From Trichomonas vaginalis G3 (Eukaryota; Parabasalia; Trichomonadida; Trichomonadidae): a stretch of DNA of 64,000 nt. Below are positions 30,141-41,199 of this stretch, in pieces (position 1 is the first letter of the stretch; every line of letters starts with the position of its first letter). The notes below the pieces were generated by a model, which was not told the DNA's origin, did no database searches, and saw only the letters and a program-made list of their open reading frames with translations. The stretch is taken from positions 2,108,001 to 2,172,000 of the forward strand of contig NC_067205.1 of assembly GCF_026262505.1 (NCBI RefSeq). Direction: 5' to 3'. The position numbers and the translations under genes were made by a program.

Positions 30141-30560
30141 ATGCCAGCTAAGAAAGGTGTTAAGAAGACAGCAACAAAGACAGCCGTTGATGGCGAACGC
30201 CAGCATCCAAAGACACGTTCATCTCGTGCCGGTCTTCAGTTCCCTGTCGGCCGTCTTCACAGATTCCTCCGTGAAGGCCGTTATGGTGAGCGTGTCGGTG
30301 CCGGTGCTCCAGTTTTCATGGCTGCTGTTCTCGAATATCTTACAGTCGAAGTTCTCGAACTTGCAGGTAACGCTGCTCGTGATAACAAGAAGACACGTAT
30401 CTCTCCACGTCACATCATGCTTGCCGTTCGTAACGATGAAGAATTGAACCAATTACTCTCCAACATCACAATCGCTTCTGCAGGTGTTGTTCCACACATC
30501 CACAAAGTTCTTCTCGGCAATCCAAAGAAGGGCAAGGATGCTTCCCAAACTCAGGAATAA
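30141..30560 (+). CDS. histone H2A
   Basis: 139 residues. A Lys-rich tail ([13 protein letters not shown]) leads into the H2A fold with [39 protein letters not shown] and the [12 protein letters not shown] acidic-patch helix, all canonical. The C-terminus ends KDASQTQE, with adjacent SQ and TQ sites of the kind phosphorylated by PIKK kinases, but it is not the canonical SQ(E/D)-hydrophobic ending of H2AX. Codon use is clearly biased to C/G-ending codons (GTC, CGT, CTC), as expected of a highly expressed gene. It shares its promoter with the broken H2B. Confidence 0.97.
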   Translation: MPAKKGVKKTATKTAVDGERQHPKTRSSRAGLQFPVGRLHRFLREGRYGERVGAGAPVFMAAVLEYLTVEVLELAGNAARDNKKTRISPRHIMLAVRNDEELNQLLSNITIASAGVVPHIHKVLLGNPKKGKDASQTQE

Positions 30561-31203
30561 ACTGTTATTTTATATTCTTTCAAATACAAAAGTATTATTT
30601 AAAGCAAATTGGGAATAAGTCCGATTTGATATAATCATTACAGGAATGTTTCAATTGCTCCAGGAAGGAGCTATAGAAATATTTATCAGAATGAAGATTT
30701 AAGAAAATAAAAATGAAATACTAATTAATAAGTAGAAAAATACAATGAAATTATTATACTTCTCTATGTGATGAGATCCTTTCAGTAGATTTACAGATTT
30801 GAAATAATTACGAATAAAAGAATTGATAATTATGAATTCCACCTTTATTTGAGATAGATATTCGAGTAATTTATGTAAAAAGTCTAAATCGTCTTGTTTT
30901 AAAATTCAAAAAAATTATGATTTTGGTTTTTTATCTTAATTTTCATAGTTATTTCACTTATTTTTCCAAATCCAATTTTTTTTGGAATCTTAATATTTAG
31001 TTTTATCCCTTGATATCTTTTAGTATTATATAAAAACATAGAATTATCCATTTAAAATCGAAATTGCAAATTAAAATCTGAATCCGGCAAATTTCAAAAA
31101 TCAAAAGTAAAATTTACCTGTAATGTTGATGATCAGATTACAAATACTAAGATAGAAAAGAGTTTTTCATCGATGCCTAAATTGAGAAGTTTACATAATA
31201 TTT
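30561..31203. other. AT-rich intergenic region
   Basis: No supported ORF, RNA gene or repeat. AATATTT lies directly before the next ATG. Confidence 0.45.
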
Positions 31204-33621
31204 ATGCTTTTTGTTTTATTTTCCTTTTCTTTATCATGGACTCCGACAGATCCTCTTTTTAATAAGCAATTTCCCCTCAAAAATACCGGACAATTCAATG
31301 GTATATCTGGGAATGATATTCGAATTTTCAATTTTTGGAACACCTTAAAGTTAGGAGAAAATGTTCCAGTAGCAGTCATATCAGATGGTTGCTTTTATGA
31401 ACATGAGGATTTAAAGGATAACTTCGATTTAAACCATTCTTGGAATTACTATTCTTGGGAAAATGACCCGAAACACAATCAAACATATCGCGGTACCCAA
31501 CTTGCCAGTATCATTTCTTCCAAATCCAACAATATTTGCACTGTTGGCGTCGCTCCAAATTCAACATTCTCTTGTCTCAATATCGATAACGAAAACAAAA
31601 CACGCTCAAATATTCTCGATGCATTAAGTCGCGACAATCGTTACTTTCGTGTAAAATTACTCGGTACAGTTGAAAAATGCAAAAATGTCTGTCGCCACGA
31701 AGAATTTGATGAAGAATTACATGATATACTCATGAGAGCAGATCCAGGAGTAAACTTTGTTGCTCCTGCCGGCGCAGATGCCTTCAGAGGAGGAGATACG
31801 AACTTCTTCCCTCTAAATCGAGATCCTCGCGTTATAGTTGTCTCAGACCTCACACACAGAAATGCTCACTCATCATGGTCCAACCGTGGAACGTCAATAT
31901 TAGTTAATGCGCCCGTTGGCGGAAGTTCATCATTCGATAGTATCATGTATCCTTCAAGTCCTAGCTTATCACATACCGACAAAAAAGGATGTACGGACGA
32001 TACAGATCCTGTTGGCGCAGGTGCTGCCTACGTAGCAGGTGTCGTAGCTTTAATGGTACAAACAAATCCAAGTTTGACATGGCGCGATATACAATACATG
32101 CTTGCAATTACATCCTCCAAGAACAATCCTAACCATCACAGCTGGGTGACAAACAAAGCCGGCTACCATTACTCACATTTCTACGGATTTGGCACAATAG
32201 CTGCTGATTGGCTACACCAAATGTGCAAGGAATGGAAGAAGATCCCAGACCAAGTCAATTCCCAAGGCTACGTAGAAACAAATGAGAATGTTCCTACGAT
32301 GCATAAAGGTTCACTTGACATCAAAATCGATGTAAACTCAAAAATTATTTTTATCGAATATGTCCAGATACAAGTTAACATCGACGTAAAAGACGCATCA
32401 TTATTAAGAATGAAGCTCACATCACCTTCCGGTACTACAATGTTCTTCAAAGCGACTTCGATTTCAGATGATTCTCCACATTCAATCGTTTTGACATACA
32501 CAATACGAGGATTCCTCGGAGAATCAGCTGCTGGTAGCTGGATGTTGCACATTGTATCAGATTCAATCGGAAGCGAGTCACTTCTGAAGAATGTTAAATT
32601 AGACGTCTTCGGAATGACAAGTACACCTAGCACTGTGAAGGTTCCAACACGATCTGGAGAAAATCCATATCAAGAGCTCTCAAAAGAAAGAAAAGCTACG
32701 ATTGTTTTAGATGAAACAGAAACATTATGCCTTACAAACTTCACAGTTAACGTTTCATCGAATGCAACAAACAAAGCCAACATATACATGGCAACACCAG
32801 ACAAAGCTCAAAGGTGGCCAGTAATAGACCAAATTTCCATTCCTTCTGATACACAGGCGACATCAGTTGACTTACACTTACCGTGCTTCTTCACTGACAA
32901 GTCGAAGATGAAGCTAGTCCTAGAAGATATGGAGTCAGGAGTTTGGACTGACGCAGATATCACAATTCAGAACACAAAACTTGACTTAATTCTGCTGAAA
33001 CCAGAACGTTACCAGGTAATTAAGTCAACCGTCCCCACTGAAGGAGATAGGGATCAAGCGATTGTAGATTTTGAGATTGTTCCTGCGATGCAAATGCCTT
33101 ACTGGCTTGATGGAAGTTATGCACAGCGCGCTCGTGTATCGTTGTTGGATATGGAGACGAATAATGTCATTTTCAGAGCAGATGCGGACATGAAAAATGA
33201 GATAATCATACATTACAACGGAACTCATTGCCCAAAGTGCCTTCTTGGCGTTGTACCGTCCTGGCACCACGACATGAACGACTGCCTGACGATGCTTCAG
33301 CCAATTTCGATTTTATCGTATTGGGATACTGAACCGGAAAAGTGGATTTTGCCACTTAACGATTACTGCCCCATCCCGCCTGGCGTAATGACACCAACTC
33401 CAACGCCTCTGCCGACACCTTCACCAAATCCATCTGCATCTCTGACGCCTTTACCAACAATAACGCCAGATAAGCACCAGAATAAGCCAGCCATATACAC
33501 TGGAGGCGCATTTGTCGGGTTCTTTGCAATCTTCCTCGGCGTTTTCATGTTCGTTTCGAAGAGAAAGAAAGTTGCTCTTCATGATAAATCATTGCTTCAT
33601 GAAGATAATGATTTTGCTTAA
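31204..33621 (+). CDS. kexin/furin-like membrane protein lacking catalytic residues
   Basis: 805 residues. A signal peptide (MLFVLFSFSLSW) is followed by an S8 subtilisin-like domain (about 20-330), a P-domain-like beta-sandwich (about 360-480) and a further beta-rich region. A Pro/Thr-rich stalk (TPTPTPLPTPSPNPS) leads to one membrane helix near 770-790 and a short tail, the layout of kexin-type convertases. The Asp is kept (VISDG, D61). The catalytic His position reads YRGTQ (R96 for H), the oxyanion Asn reads AGADA (A191) and the Ser motif GTSA reads VGAG (A272). It is therefore almost certainly not a protease. A binding or decoy role is possible. Confidence 0.8.
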   Translation: MLFVLFSFSLSWTPTDPLFNKQFPLKNTGQFNGISGNDIRIFNFWNTLKLGENVPVAVISDGCFYEHEDLKDNFDLNHSWNYYSWENDPKHNQTYRGTQLASIISSKSNNICTVGVAPNSTFSCLNIDNENKTRSNILDALSRDNRYFRVKLLGTVEKCKNVCRHEEFDEELHDILMRADPGVNFVAPAGADAFRGGDTNFFPLNRDPRVIVVSDLTHRNAHSSWSNRGTSILVNAPVGGSSSFDSIMYPSSPSLSHTDKKGCTDDTDPVGAGAAYVAGVVALMVQTNPSLTWRDIQYMLAITSSKNNPNHHSWVTNKAGYHYSHFYGFGTIAADWLHQMCKEWKKIPDQVNSQGYVETNENVPTMHKGSLDIKIDVNSKIIFIEYVQIQVNIDVKDASLLRMKLTSPSGTTMFFKATSISDDSPHSIVLTYTIRGFLGESAAGSWMLHIVSDSIGSESLLKNVKLDVFGMTSTPSTVKVPTRSGENPYQELSKERKATIVLDETETLCLTNFTVNVSSNATNKANIYMATPDKAQRWPVIDQISIPSDTQATSVDLHLPCFFTDKSKMKLVLEDMESGVWTDADITIQNTKLDLILLKPERYQVIKSTVPTEGDRDQAIVDFEIVPAMQMPYWLDGSYAQRARVSLLDMETNNVIFRADADMKNEIIIHYNGTHCPKCLLGVVPSWHHDMNDCLTMLQPISILSYWDTEPEKWILPLNDYCPIPPGVMTPTPTPLPTPSPNPSASLTPLPTITPDKHQNKPAIYTGGAFVGFFAIFLGVFMFVSKRKKVALHDKSLLHEDNDFA

Positions 33622-34922
33622 TTATTTAACTTGTATTAATGCTGTAATTATAAACTACTGTATTCTTCATATACTGTAACCCGGATGGAATAGCAATCGT
33701 TATTTTTTTTATCCAAAAAACATCATTGGAAATAAAAAATAACCGTTTTCAGAAAAATTTTCGAAACATTTGAATAGTTTACATTGAAAAGTGAATTGAT
33801 ATCTATCATTCAAAAAATCGAAACTTTACATGACAAATCATTGCCTCACTTAAGTAGTAGCGATCTATAGTTAGAATAATCATTAATATTTGATTTTTTT
33901 TATATATCCTAACAACGACGAACAGAATCTGATTATCTATAGAATTTTGACCATCTAGTTTATGTTCAAAAGAATCTGTTACGATACGAATACATGAAAC
34001 AGAAAACGAATGCAAAACAACCAATATTGAACAAATTTGAGTTCTCAAAAATTGTAATATATTATTTAAATAAATTGGGATCATCTAGAAAAGCATAGTT
34101 TCATTGAAACATACTGAATTCGATAATAGCAATCAAAAAATAATGAATTCAATGGAAAAATTTTATATCAAAAATTCAAACGTGCGACCAAAGTTTATAG
34201 GAATATATGATACAATTTTATTTGATAAACATCAAAAATTGTGAGAATATGTGAACATTTTAGAAAAATTTGAGGCATAAAAGAGGATTTTATTGACCAC
34301 AACACTTTTTAAAATTAAGATATATAAAATGTAGATATTTGAGAATTATAAAAGACGATTACCTGTCATCAATTTTTCAAAAGGATTTGATAGTACTCAT
34401 TGAAATAACTTCTCTGCAAAATTTTTCTCAATTTTATATCTGAATAATAGTTCTATGACTATTTGCGACTATATATAAATCAATCTAATTGAGAATAAAT
34501 TGGTCTGGATAGTATTCAAAATTCACAATAAGGAGAATTTTGAATATTTTATATTAAAACTTCCAATTTATTTTATTTCTTAATTTTTTTTGAGATTTTT
34601 CATAACTTCACTTTTTACTATTTTATGACGGTGGTTTTGAGATCATAATCTATTAATGACAAGTATAACAGATATCAAATAAAATCCAATTTATCCTTAC
34701 TTTTACATATCAGTAATCTGAAATCATATGGTTATTTTCCAGTTATATCTATTGGAATATTACTACTTGCCACAACAAACTCATATTCCAAACAAATTTA
34801 AAGCGATTTACGACTAAATTTTTCGAACATGATGATATATGCGGGAAAATTAATGGAGGGTTTCCAGAAACAATTACAAAAACGTAAACTATTAAACTCA
34901 CAACATAAATATTTATAAACAA
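33622..34922. other. 1.3-kb AT-rich intergenic region
   Basis: Between the convergent 3' ends of two genes. The minus-strand frame 33806-34084 has no features of a gene. I see no RNA gene, terminal repeats or tandem arrays. Confidence 0.45.
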
Positions 34923-37475
34923 TTAGATGATTAAAGATACATTACAGTCTGATTCTATTTTATCAAGCTTTGGATCTGATCCATTTGACAAAAGGACCGC
35001 AGCATCAGAATGACCCTTAGCCGAAATACTACTAATTCTATGGGATCCAGTTCCAGAAACAATTACAGCAGCTCTTCCATTTTTATTGAATTTTGAAGAT
35101 GAAATCGACGAATTCTTACATTGCTGAAGAACTACACCTGCTATTTGGCATTTATTGACATTGATATTCTCTACCTGCATCTGTTCCGAAGTGTCAGCAT
35201 AAATTGCGCATTTTCCAGCCTCTTCAAAGCTTTCATTTTTGGAGGAGAGCTTACTTTTAGACAAAACAACCAAAGAACTCTCTCCTTTTGTTCTTTTATA
35301 CGTACATCCCTTTGAATTAATTGTTGCTCCCAATCTAGCTTCAGCCGCGCACATATTCTCCTTAAATGTTGTTTTATTAATATCAACACACGAGTTATCA
35401 GATACTAATATTCCGCATTGGCATTTTTCTACACAGCAATTTTCTATATCTCCTTTTGTTTTGTTTCCAACAACTTGTAACGCACTCCTGCAACCTGAGA
35501 GAGTGTCTGTTCTCAATTTCGCATAGCTCTTTCCCATGCAGATGATACCATTCGATATCAGTTTCGAGTGACGTAAAGTTGTTACACTTTTATTCAGCAA
35601 CAAAATTGCTGATTGTTTGTTGTCTGAAAGAGAGCAGTTATCTACTGACGCCTGTCCTTTATCGATGCAAATGATGCCGCACGCGTTATCTTTGATCTCA
35701 GTGTTTTGGAACTTCCCTTTGCAGCCTCTGATTTCGAAAGCGACAATTCCATTTCCGTTGGATTTCGAATCCGAAATTTCGGCTTCTGATTGGGAGAGAA
35801 CGAGGCCGGCGTTTCTGTTATTGAGCAGAGAGACTTTGTTTAGGATAATGGAAGTGGAATTGTTGGCATCAATGCCGCTGATCCCGGATTTTTCGATAAT
35901 TACGTTATTTAAGTTCAATTTTTTGATTCCGGATGTATATATTCCATCTTCACCACTTCCTTTGATATCTGTGTTTTTAATAGTAAGTTCTGTTTTGTTT
36001 TCGGCTGAAATTGATGTTTTCTGAATATTTTGGAATTTTGAACCGTCAATTTCGGTTTTACATGGGCCATCAATGATGATACCACATAGTAATGAATCAA
36101 ATGTTGCTTTTGATATGTTTAGAGCTGAACTTCCTTGGATATAGATTCCTCCATCGGTTCCGATAAAGGAATCGTCAGAGGATTTGACGCGAACATCATC
36201 TTGGAAGTATAATAATGAGGGTTGACCGCATGAAATGTACTTGTTTTGTGATAAATAAAGAGAAGATTTTTCAAATGCTTTAATTGCAGGTCCTTTGCAG
36301 TAGGAAATGCTCATATTCATTATGGATGGAATAGAATTTGAATATGAGATGATTCCACACCCTTCACACCCCTCAATATTACTAGATTTTATCAAAATTG
36401 TTCCGCTTGAACCGATTTCCATTCCATTTTCGCCGCATCCCGTTATAGAACATCCATCACATAGCAGATTCGATTTCTCCTTGCAGAGAAAACCACTCTT
36501 TTGGTTACATGTGATTACACACCGAGAAAATTTGGCCGTAGAATAGCCGCATAGCACTACGCCACTTGAAGACGATTCATTTATTTTGCAATCTTCAGCA
36601 GAAATCATCGAGTTTTCAAAAGCAAAAATTGGTGGCGCTTTTACAGAGGAAAAACTAGTTCTAAATATATGAGAAATAGATTCCGAGGATAGAACTATTG
36701 CAGGAGCGTATTCGGATGTAACGAAGCAGTCGGTTAATCGTAAAGATCCATTTTCAACGTAAATTGCGGAATGGATTTCAGAGTATTTTTGGCAAATTTT
36801 GAAACCTTTGATTGAAACACCTATGGAATTTACGATTAAAGTATGATTTGTTCCTGGTGCGAGTAAAATAACCTCGCCTTGAGCGATCAAGCTAATTGGC
36901 TTCTTTATAACCAATTCAACTTGGTAAAACCCAGATGGTATTATAATTTGAGAGTTTTCCGGGGCATTTTCCACAATATTTTGTAAATCATTATTTTCAT
37001 TTGAAGGTGTTTGATAGTTTTGGTATTCTATTTCAGGAAACGGCGTAATTTTAATGATATTTGCATTATTTTGAATGTCAGATTTCGTTTTTTTAGGAGA
37101 CTTAGAATTTTTCGGAGATTTTAGCTTCTTAAATGACTTCTTTGATGGACTTTTCTTTGTAAAAGCTATTTTCCTTTTGATTTTAGTTTTCCCTTCTATT
37201 GAATTTCCTTCTGTTGTGAAATTATCATCTGATGATAAGGTCAGCGCTTTAGATCTTCTGAATTCGGAGCTAAAATCACCAGATAATGTTGGGGCATCAC
37301 GTGAATTCGTATTTGTTTTTAAGTCTAACGTTCTAGCTTTCTTTCGAATTATCTTTTTTCCTTTTTTTAACATTTTTACAGGAGGCAGTTGATCAACAGA
37401 ACCTTCCTGGGTCTTAGTATCCTTAGTTTTGGTTGTTTTTTTGCGTACTTTCTTCACTTTCTTTCGTCCAGTCAT
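34923..37475 (-). CDS. right-handed parallel beta-helix protein with basic N-terminus
   Basis: 850 residues. The first 130 are Lys-rich and disordered (GRKKVKKVRKKTTK, KKSPSKKSFKKLKSPK), suggesting nucleic-acid or nuclear targeting. From about residue 150 to the end there are some 30 short beta-helix rungs with the pectate-lyase-like pattern of CASH/NosD proteins (for example SIKGFKICQKYSEIHSAIYVENGSL in shortened repeats, CGIISYSNS, SGISGIDANNS). No carbohydrate-cleaving residues are evident. FBXO11-type proteins use such helices for protein binding; there is no F-box here. Its ATG is 22 bp from the terminus of the 2.27-kb element upstream. Confidence 0.75.
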   Translation of the reverse strand: MTGRKKVKKVRKKTTKTKDTKTQEGSVDQLPPVKMLKKGKKIIRKKARTLDLKTNTNSRDAPTLSGDFSSEFRRSKALTLSSDDNFTTEGNSIEGKTKIKRKIAFTKKSPSKKSFKKLKSPKNSKSPKKTKSDIQNNANIIKITPFPEIEYQNYQTPSNENNDLQNIVENAPENSQIIIPSGFYQVELVIKKPISLIAQGEVILLAPGTNHTLIVNSIGVSIKGFKICQKYSEIHSAIYVENGSLRLTDCFVTSEYAPAIVLSSESISHIFRTSFSSVKAPPIFAFENSMISAEDCKINESSSSGVVLCGYSTAKFSRCVITCNQKSGFLCKEKSNLLCDGCSITGCGENGMEIGSSGTILIKSSNIEGCEGCGIISYSNSIPSIMNMSISYCKGPAIKAFEKSSLYLSQNKYISCGQPSLLYFQDDVRVKSSDDSFIGTDGGIYIQGSSALNISKATFDSLLCGIIIDGPCKTEIDGSKFQNIQKTSISAENKTELTIKNTDIKGSGEDGIYTSGIKKLNLNNVIIEKSGISGIDANNSTSIILNKVSLLNNRNAGLVLSQSEAEISDSKSNGNGIVAFEIRGCKGKFQNTEIKDNACGIICIDKGQASVDNCSLSDNKQSAILLLNKSVTTLRHSKLISNGIICMGKSYAKLRTDTLSGCRSALQVVGNKTKGDIENCCVEKCQCGILVSDNSCVDINKTTFKENMCAAEARLGATINSKGCTYKRTKGESSLVVLSKSKLSSKNESFEEAGKCAIYADTSEQMQVENINVNKCQIAGVVLQQCKNSSISSSKFNKNGRAAVIVSGTGSHRISSISAKGHSDAAVLLSNGSDPKLDKIESDCNVSLII

Positions 37476-37496
37476 TTTTCAATATAAAATTTTTTA

Positions 37497-39770
37497 AGGA
37501 TACCCTTACGTGTCAGATTTTTTGCGCATACGAAGAAGTCATGCTAGACATGAGCTATAAACCTGAAATTTTAGCAACATATTTAAAACTTTTTAAACTA
37601 CAATACACTTTAATATCCAAGAACAAAAATATTCTTTTTAGAAATTACATAATTATTTTATGTGAAATCTATATAAAAACATATTTTGCGAGCGTAACTT
37701 TTTTCTTTATAAGCACCTTATATGACTGATAAACTGTGAAGGCACATAATTGTTAATTCATAGAGTTGATATGTTTCCAAAATTGAGAGGAAATTTGAAA
37801 ATTGAATACCCTTTCAATTCAATTTTCAAAAGATATCAGCTCCTTCAATAATTGAAGGACGATTTTGATCATTTGCTCTTAAAACAAGTATGCCATGGAG
37901 AAAAAAGTTACGCTCGCAAATCTGAAATATAACTATCATATAAAAAAATTAAATTTCTAATTTTTTACTCTATAGATATTATTGGCCATTTGTGTAATGC
38001 ATAAAAGTTTATGTCATATGCATACATTTGGAAGTATGGGAGACGAGGGAAATTACTTCTATGAGGCACTAGGATTTTTAAAAATTTCTCTATCGGACTC
38101 ACCATTCAATTTCTCGAAAATTAAAAAAAATCAATAATAGCTAAAATGTATTATGCATAACAAATTTTAATGTTACACGGTATTTTTTGAACTTCATGAC
38201 ATGAATTTTCTTTATATTATTTTTTTTTTGGATTTTCTATGATTTATGCGATAGGCTGGAACAACATTGTAAGTGCAATGATATCATTTATAGAGAAATC
38301 TAAAACTTCAGCATTCAGAACTCGCAACCACAAAAATATTCATTTGCTAAGTAAGTAAAGTTGATTAAGTTCGACACTTAGCTTTTATACGTAAAACCAA
38401 GTGTGTATTGTTATTTCTTGTTAAATTATTGAGAAAAAAATAAATTGTAAGAGAAACGATACTGATTATTGAAATAATATTGAGGGTAGCTGCAGATTTC
38501 TTCATTAACATGCCGGAAATTTGTTAATCTTGGTTTTCTATCATAAAATCTGTCGAAGAATCTAAAAACGGAGATATGAAATAGAGATCATGTAAATCTA
38601 GAGTATCCTGTCAGAAAAATAGACTAAGCATGTAACCCTTTTTTGGTCATAAACACTTTTTACCACTTAGTCATACAGATGATCATTAAATTTAAACGAG
38701 CACTTTTTGTCAGAATTTATTCTTTTACAAAGACAGAAGATTTTAGTATTATTTAATATTAGTGCTGTAGCAAAATTCAAAAAACGTGAAAATTCAGTGA
38801 ATTTGTGAATTCACATTTTTTTTCGACATTTTTCTTGATATATCCATGCACATTAAGAACACAGCTTTGATACGCTTAAAAAGCATATTTCATATGAAAT
38901 TGTTAAAGAAATAAACAATTTATATAAAAATTGCACTTATGGGCAGTTTAGATATATAATTTATATATAACATATATACAAATCCATAGACAAAGTGCAA
39001 TAACTACAATGTTGTAGAAAATTACAGCAGAAATACTGACTTTTTGAAGGATAATAAGAATTCTTCTAAATGTTGTATTTTTATAATTTGATTGATTTTT
39101 TTTACTATTTCATTAATCTTTTATGAATAATAATTATTTTTAATATATGTGCTATTAAAATTTCAAATTTTGACTAATATATCTAAGTTATCTGAACGAA
39201 ACATTTAGAAAATATCATACTTACATTGAAATAGCAAGTAGAGCATATTAATAGCAAGTTTCTTGGCTTTATATCTATCATCTATTGTTGTTTGATCAAA
39301 CAAAATTCACTCTATTATATGGTGTCAATTAATTAAAACAATTTTTAATAGTTATTTATTTAGTGCGAATAAGTGCAAACTCATAAATGAATAACTTAAT
39401 AGTAGAAATGAATTATCTGATATAAATCTCACATTTTGTCCATCAGAAATACTTTAATTGCATACGCATAACTATTAGTAATACGTCTGGAGTGTCAATT
39501 AATAACAATCCCACAACAAGTAAAATTCAGATTTTTATTAAACTTATTTTTTCCTAAAAGTTTTCTCAAATTACTATATATACATATGTGGATAAAATAA
39601 TAGTAATATTGTAAAAAATTAGATAATTTTTTTTATTTGAGAACCTCTCAAAAGTTCATTCAATTTATCAATTGTTTCAGTTTGATGTATATTCATTTCT
39701 GGAGCCTAAAACTTTAGCAATCATGACAATATCATATTCTCTTTCTAACTACGCAATGTAAGGGTATCCT
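37497..39770. mobile_element. 2.27-kb TA-flanked element with short inverted ends
   Basis: Ends AGGATACCCTTACGTG and TAAGGGTATCCT (39759-39770) are inverted copies over about 13 bp, and both are flanked by TA (37495-37496, 39771-39772). The interior is AT-rich with no long ORF, so it would be nonautonomous or a decayed Tc1/mariner-type element. It fills the whole space between two divergent genes, ending 22 bp before one ATG and 86 bp before the other. The short ends could arise by chance, so this is less certain than the MITE at 13485. Confidence 0.6.
37685..37920. repeat. 236-bp inverted-repeat unit (nested MITE-like)
   Basis: TTTGCGAGCGTAACTTTTTTC at the left and its reverse complement at the right (37899-37920), about 20 bp each. 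A second inverted pair, TTCAATT-rich, lies inside (37795-37860). It sits inside the 2.27-kb element. No clear target duplication is visible. Confidence 0.65.
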
Positions 39771-39829
39771 TAAAAGAAAATCCGCCGTAAACTATTGAAA
39801 ATAAAAAATTTCTAAAGGGATTAAAAATC

Positions 39830-39835
39830 TCACTT
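39830..39835 (+). promoter_or_regulatory. initiator-like element (TCACTT)
   Basis: TCACTTTTTT with A at 39832, 24 nt before the ATG at 39856. It matches the trichomonad initiator. It lies outside the 2.27-kb element, so the aminopeptidase kept its own core promoter. Confidence 0.6.
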
Positions 39836-39855
39836 TTTTCTGGAGTTCGAAAAAT

Positions 39856-41199
39856 ATGACTCAAACAGCTGATCTTATCAATCGTCCATTCCCAAAGCCA
39901 GAGACAATCGCTGAGCAGAGGAAGAAGGTTCTTGAATACCTTCGTGGAAAGGTTGACGGTGGCGCAATTTTGATTAAAGGTCTTGTTGATCAATACCGCC
40001 CACGCAGCGACCAAGACCCATACTTCCGCCAAGATTCAAACTTCTGGTACATCACTGGTGTCAACATTCCAGGATGCGAAGTCTTTGTCGACATTAAGAC
40101 TGGCAAAACAGTTCTTTTCTATCCAGAACAGGAAGAAGACTTCGAAATGTGGGCAGGCCCACAACCAACACTCGCAGATATTCGAGAGAAATATCAATTA
40201 GACGAGGTTCTTCTCGTCACAGAAAAAGAAAAATTCCTCAAAGAGTCAGGAATCACTAAATTCTACAACTGGGACGATCCAATCCTCGTCGAGACATTTG
40301 AAGAGGTCCGCCAGTGCAAACTCGATGGAGAAATCGAGATAATGAAGTACTCAGCCGAAATTAACAATTTAGCCTACCGCAGAGTTCTTCAGAACCTCAA
40401 ACCAGGCATGTTTGAGTTCCAAGTCGAAGCAGAAATGCAATACGTCTACTACAACCATAGTTGCTACGCTTCTCCATTCCAAATGACAGTTTGCTCCGGC
40501 CCACTTTGCGCCATTCTTCACTACCACAAGAAGTCACGCCAGATCCAAGATGGAGACTTAGTTCTCATCGACGCTGGCGGCGAATACGAGATGTATTGCG
40601 CAGATAACACAAGAACATACCCCGCATCAGGCAAATTCTCCGACGACCAGAAGGTCATCTACACAGCTGTCCTCAATACGCAAAAGGCAGTCATCAACGC
40701 CGCAAAGGCCGGAAAAACATGGGCAGAACTCGCCATGTTGTCTGCCAGGACAATGGCCAAGGATTTGATAGACTGCGGCTTGTTGATTGGAACAATCGAC
40801 GAGGTCGTCAACTCAGGAGCACTCGAGGCTTTCTATCCACACGGCCTCGGCCACGGAATGGGATTGGATGTACACGAAATCGGCGGCTGGCCAAAGGGAA
40901 CAACACGTCCGAAGACACCACACATGAGGTACCTCAGAATGGGAAGAACCCTTGAGCCAGGAATGGTAATGACTGTAGAACCAGGCTGCTACTTCGCTCC
41001 AGGACTGTACGAGAGAGCACTCGCTGATCCAGAGAGAGCAAAGCACATCAACGCTGACCTCGCAAGGAGATTCCAGAAGACTGTCGGAGGAGTTAGAATT
41101 GAAGACGACATCGTCATCACAAAGGACGGATGCTTCGATCTCTCCATCAACATTCCAAAGGAAATCGACGAAATCGAGGCCCTTATGGCTAAGAAATAA
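39856..41199 (+). CDS. Xaa-Pro aminopeptidase/dipeptidase, M24B family
   Basis: 447 residues: an N-terminal AMP_N domain (about 10-130, with SNFWYITGVNIPGCE) and a C-terminal pita-bread catalytic domain. All five metal ligands are present: D in VLIDAGGEY, D in ADNTRTYP, H in YPHGLGHGMGLDVHE, E in MTVEPGCYF and E in VRIEDDIVI. It would release N-terminal residues before proline, using two Mn(II) or similar ions, in the cytosol; no signal peptide is seen. Codon choice is strongly C-ending, suggesting high expression. The length is normal for PepP/prolidase-type enzymes. Which of these it is cannot be decided here. Confidence 0.93.
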   Translation: MTQTADLINRPFPKPETIAEQRKKVLEYLRGKVDGGAILIKGLVDQYRPRSDQDPYFRQDSNFWYITGVNIPGCEVFVDIKTGKTVLFYPEQEEDFEMWAGPQPTLADIREKYQLDEVLLVTEKEKFLKESGITKFYNWDDPILVETFEEVRQCKLDGEIEIMKYSAEINNLAYRRVLQNLKPGMFEFQVEAEMQYVYYNHSCYASPFQMTVCSGPLCAILHYHKKSRQIQDGDLVLIDAGGEYEMYCADNTRTYPASGKFSDDQKVIYTAVLNTQKAVINAAKAGKTWAELAMLSARTMAKDLIDCGLLIGTIDEVVNSGALEAFYPHGLGHGMGLDVHEIGGWPKGTTRPKTPHMRYLRMGRTLEPGMVMTVEPGCYFAPGLYERALADPERAKHINADLARRFQKTVGGVRIEDDIVITKDGCFDLSINIPKEIDEIEALMAKK

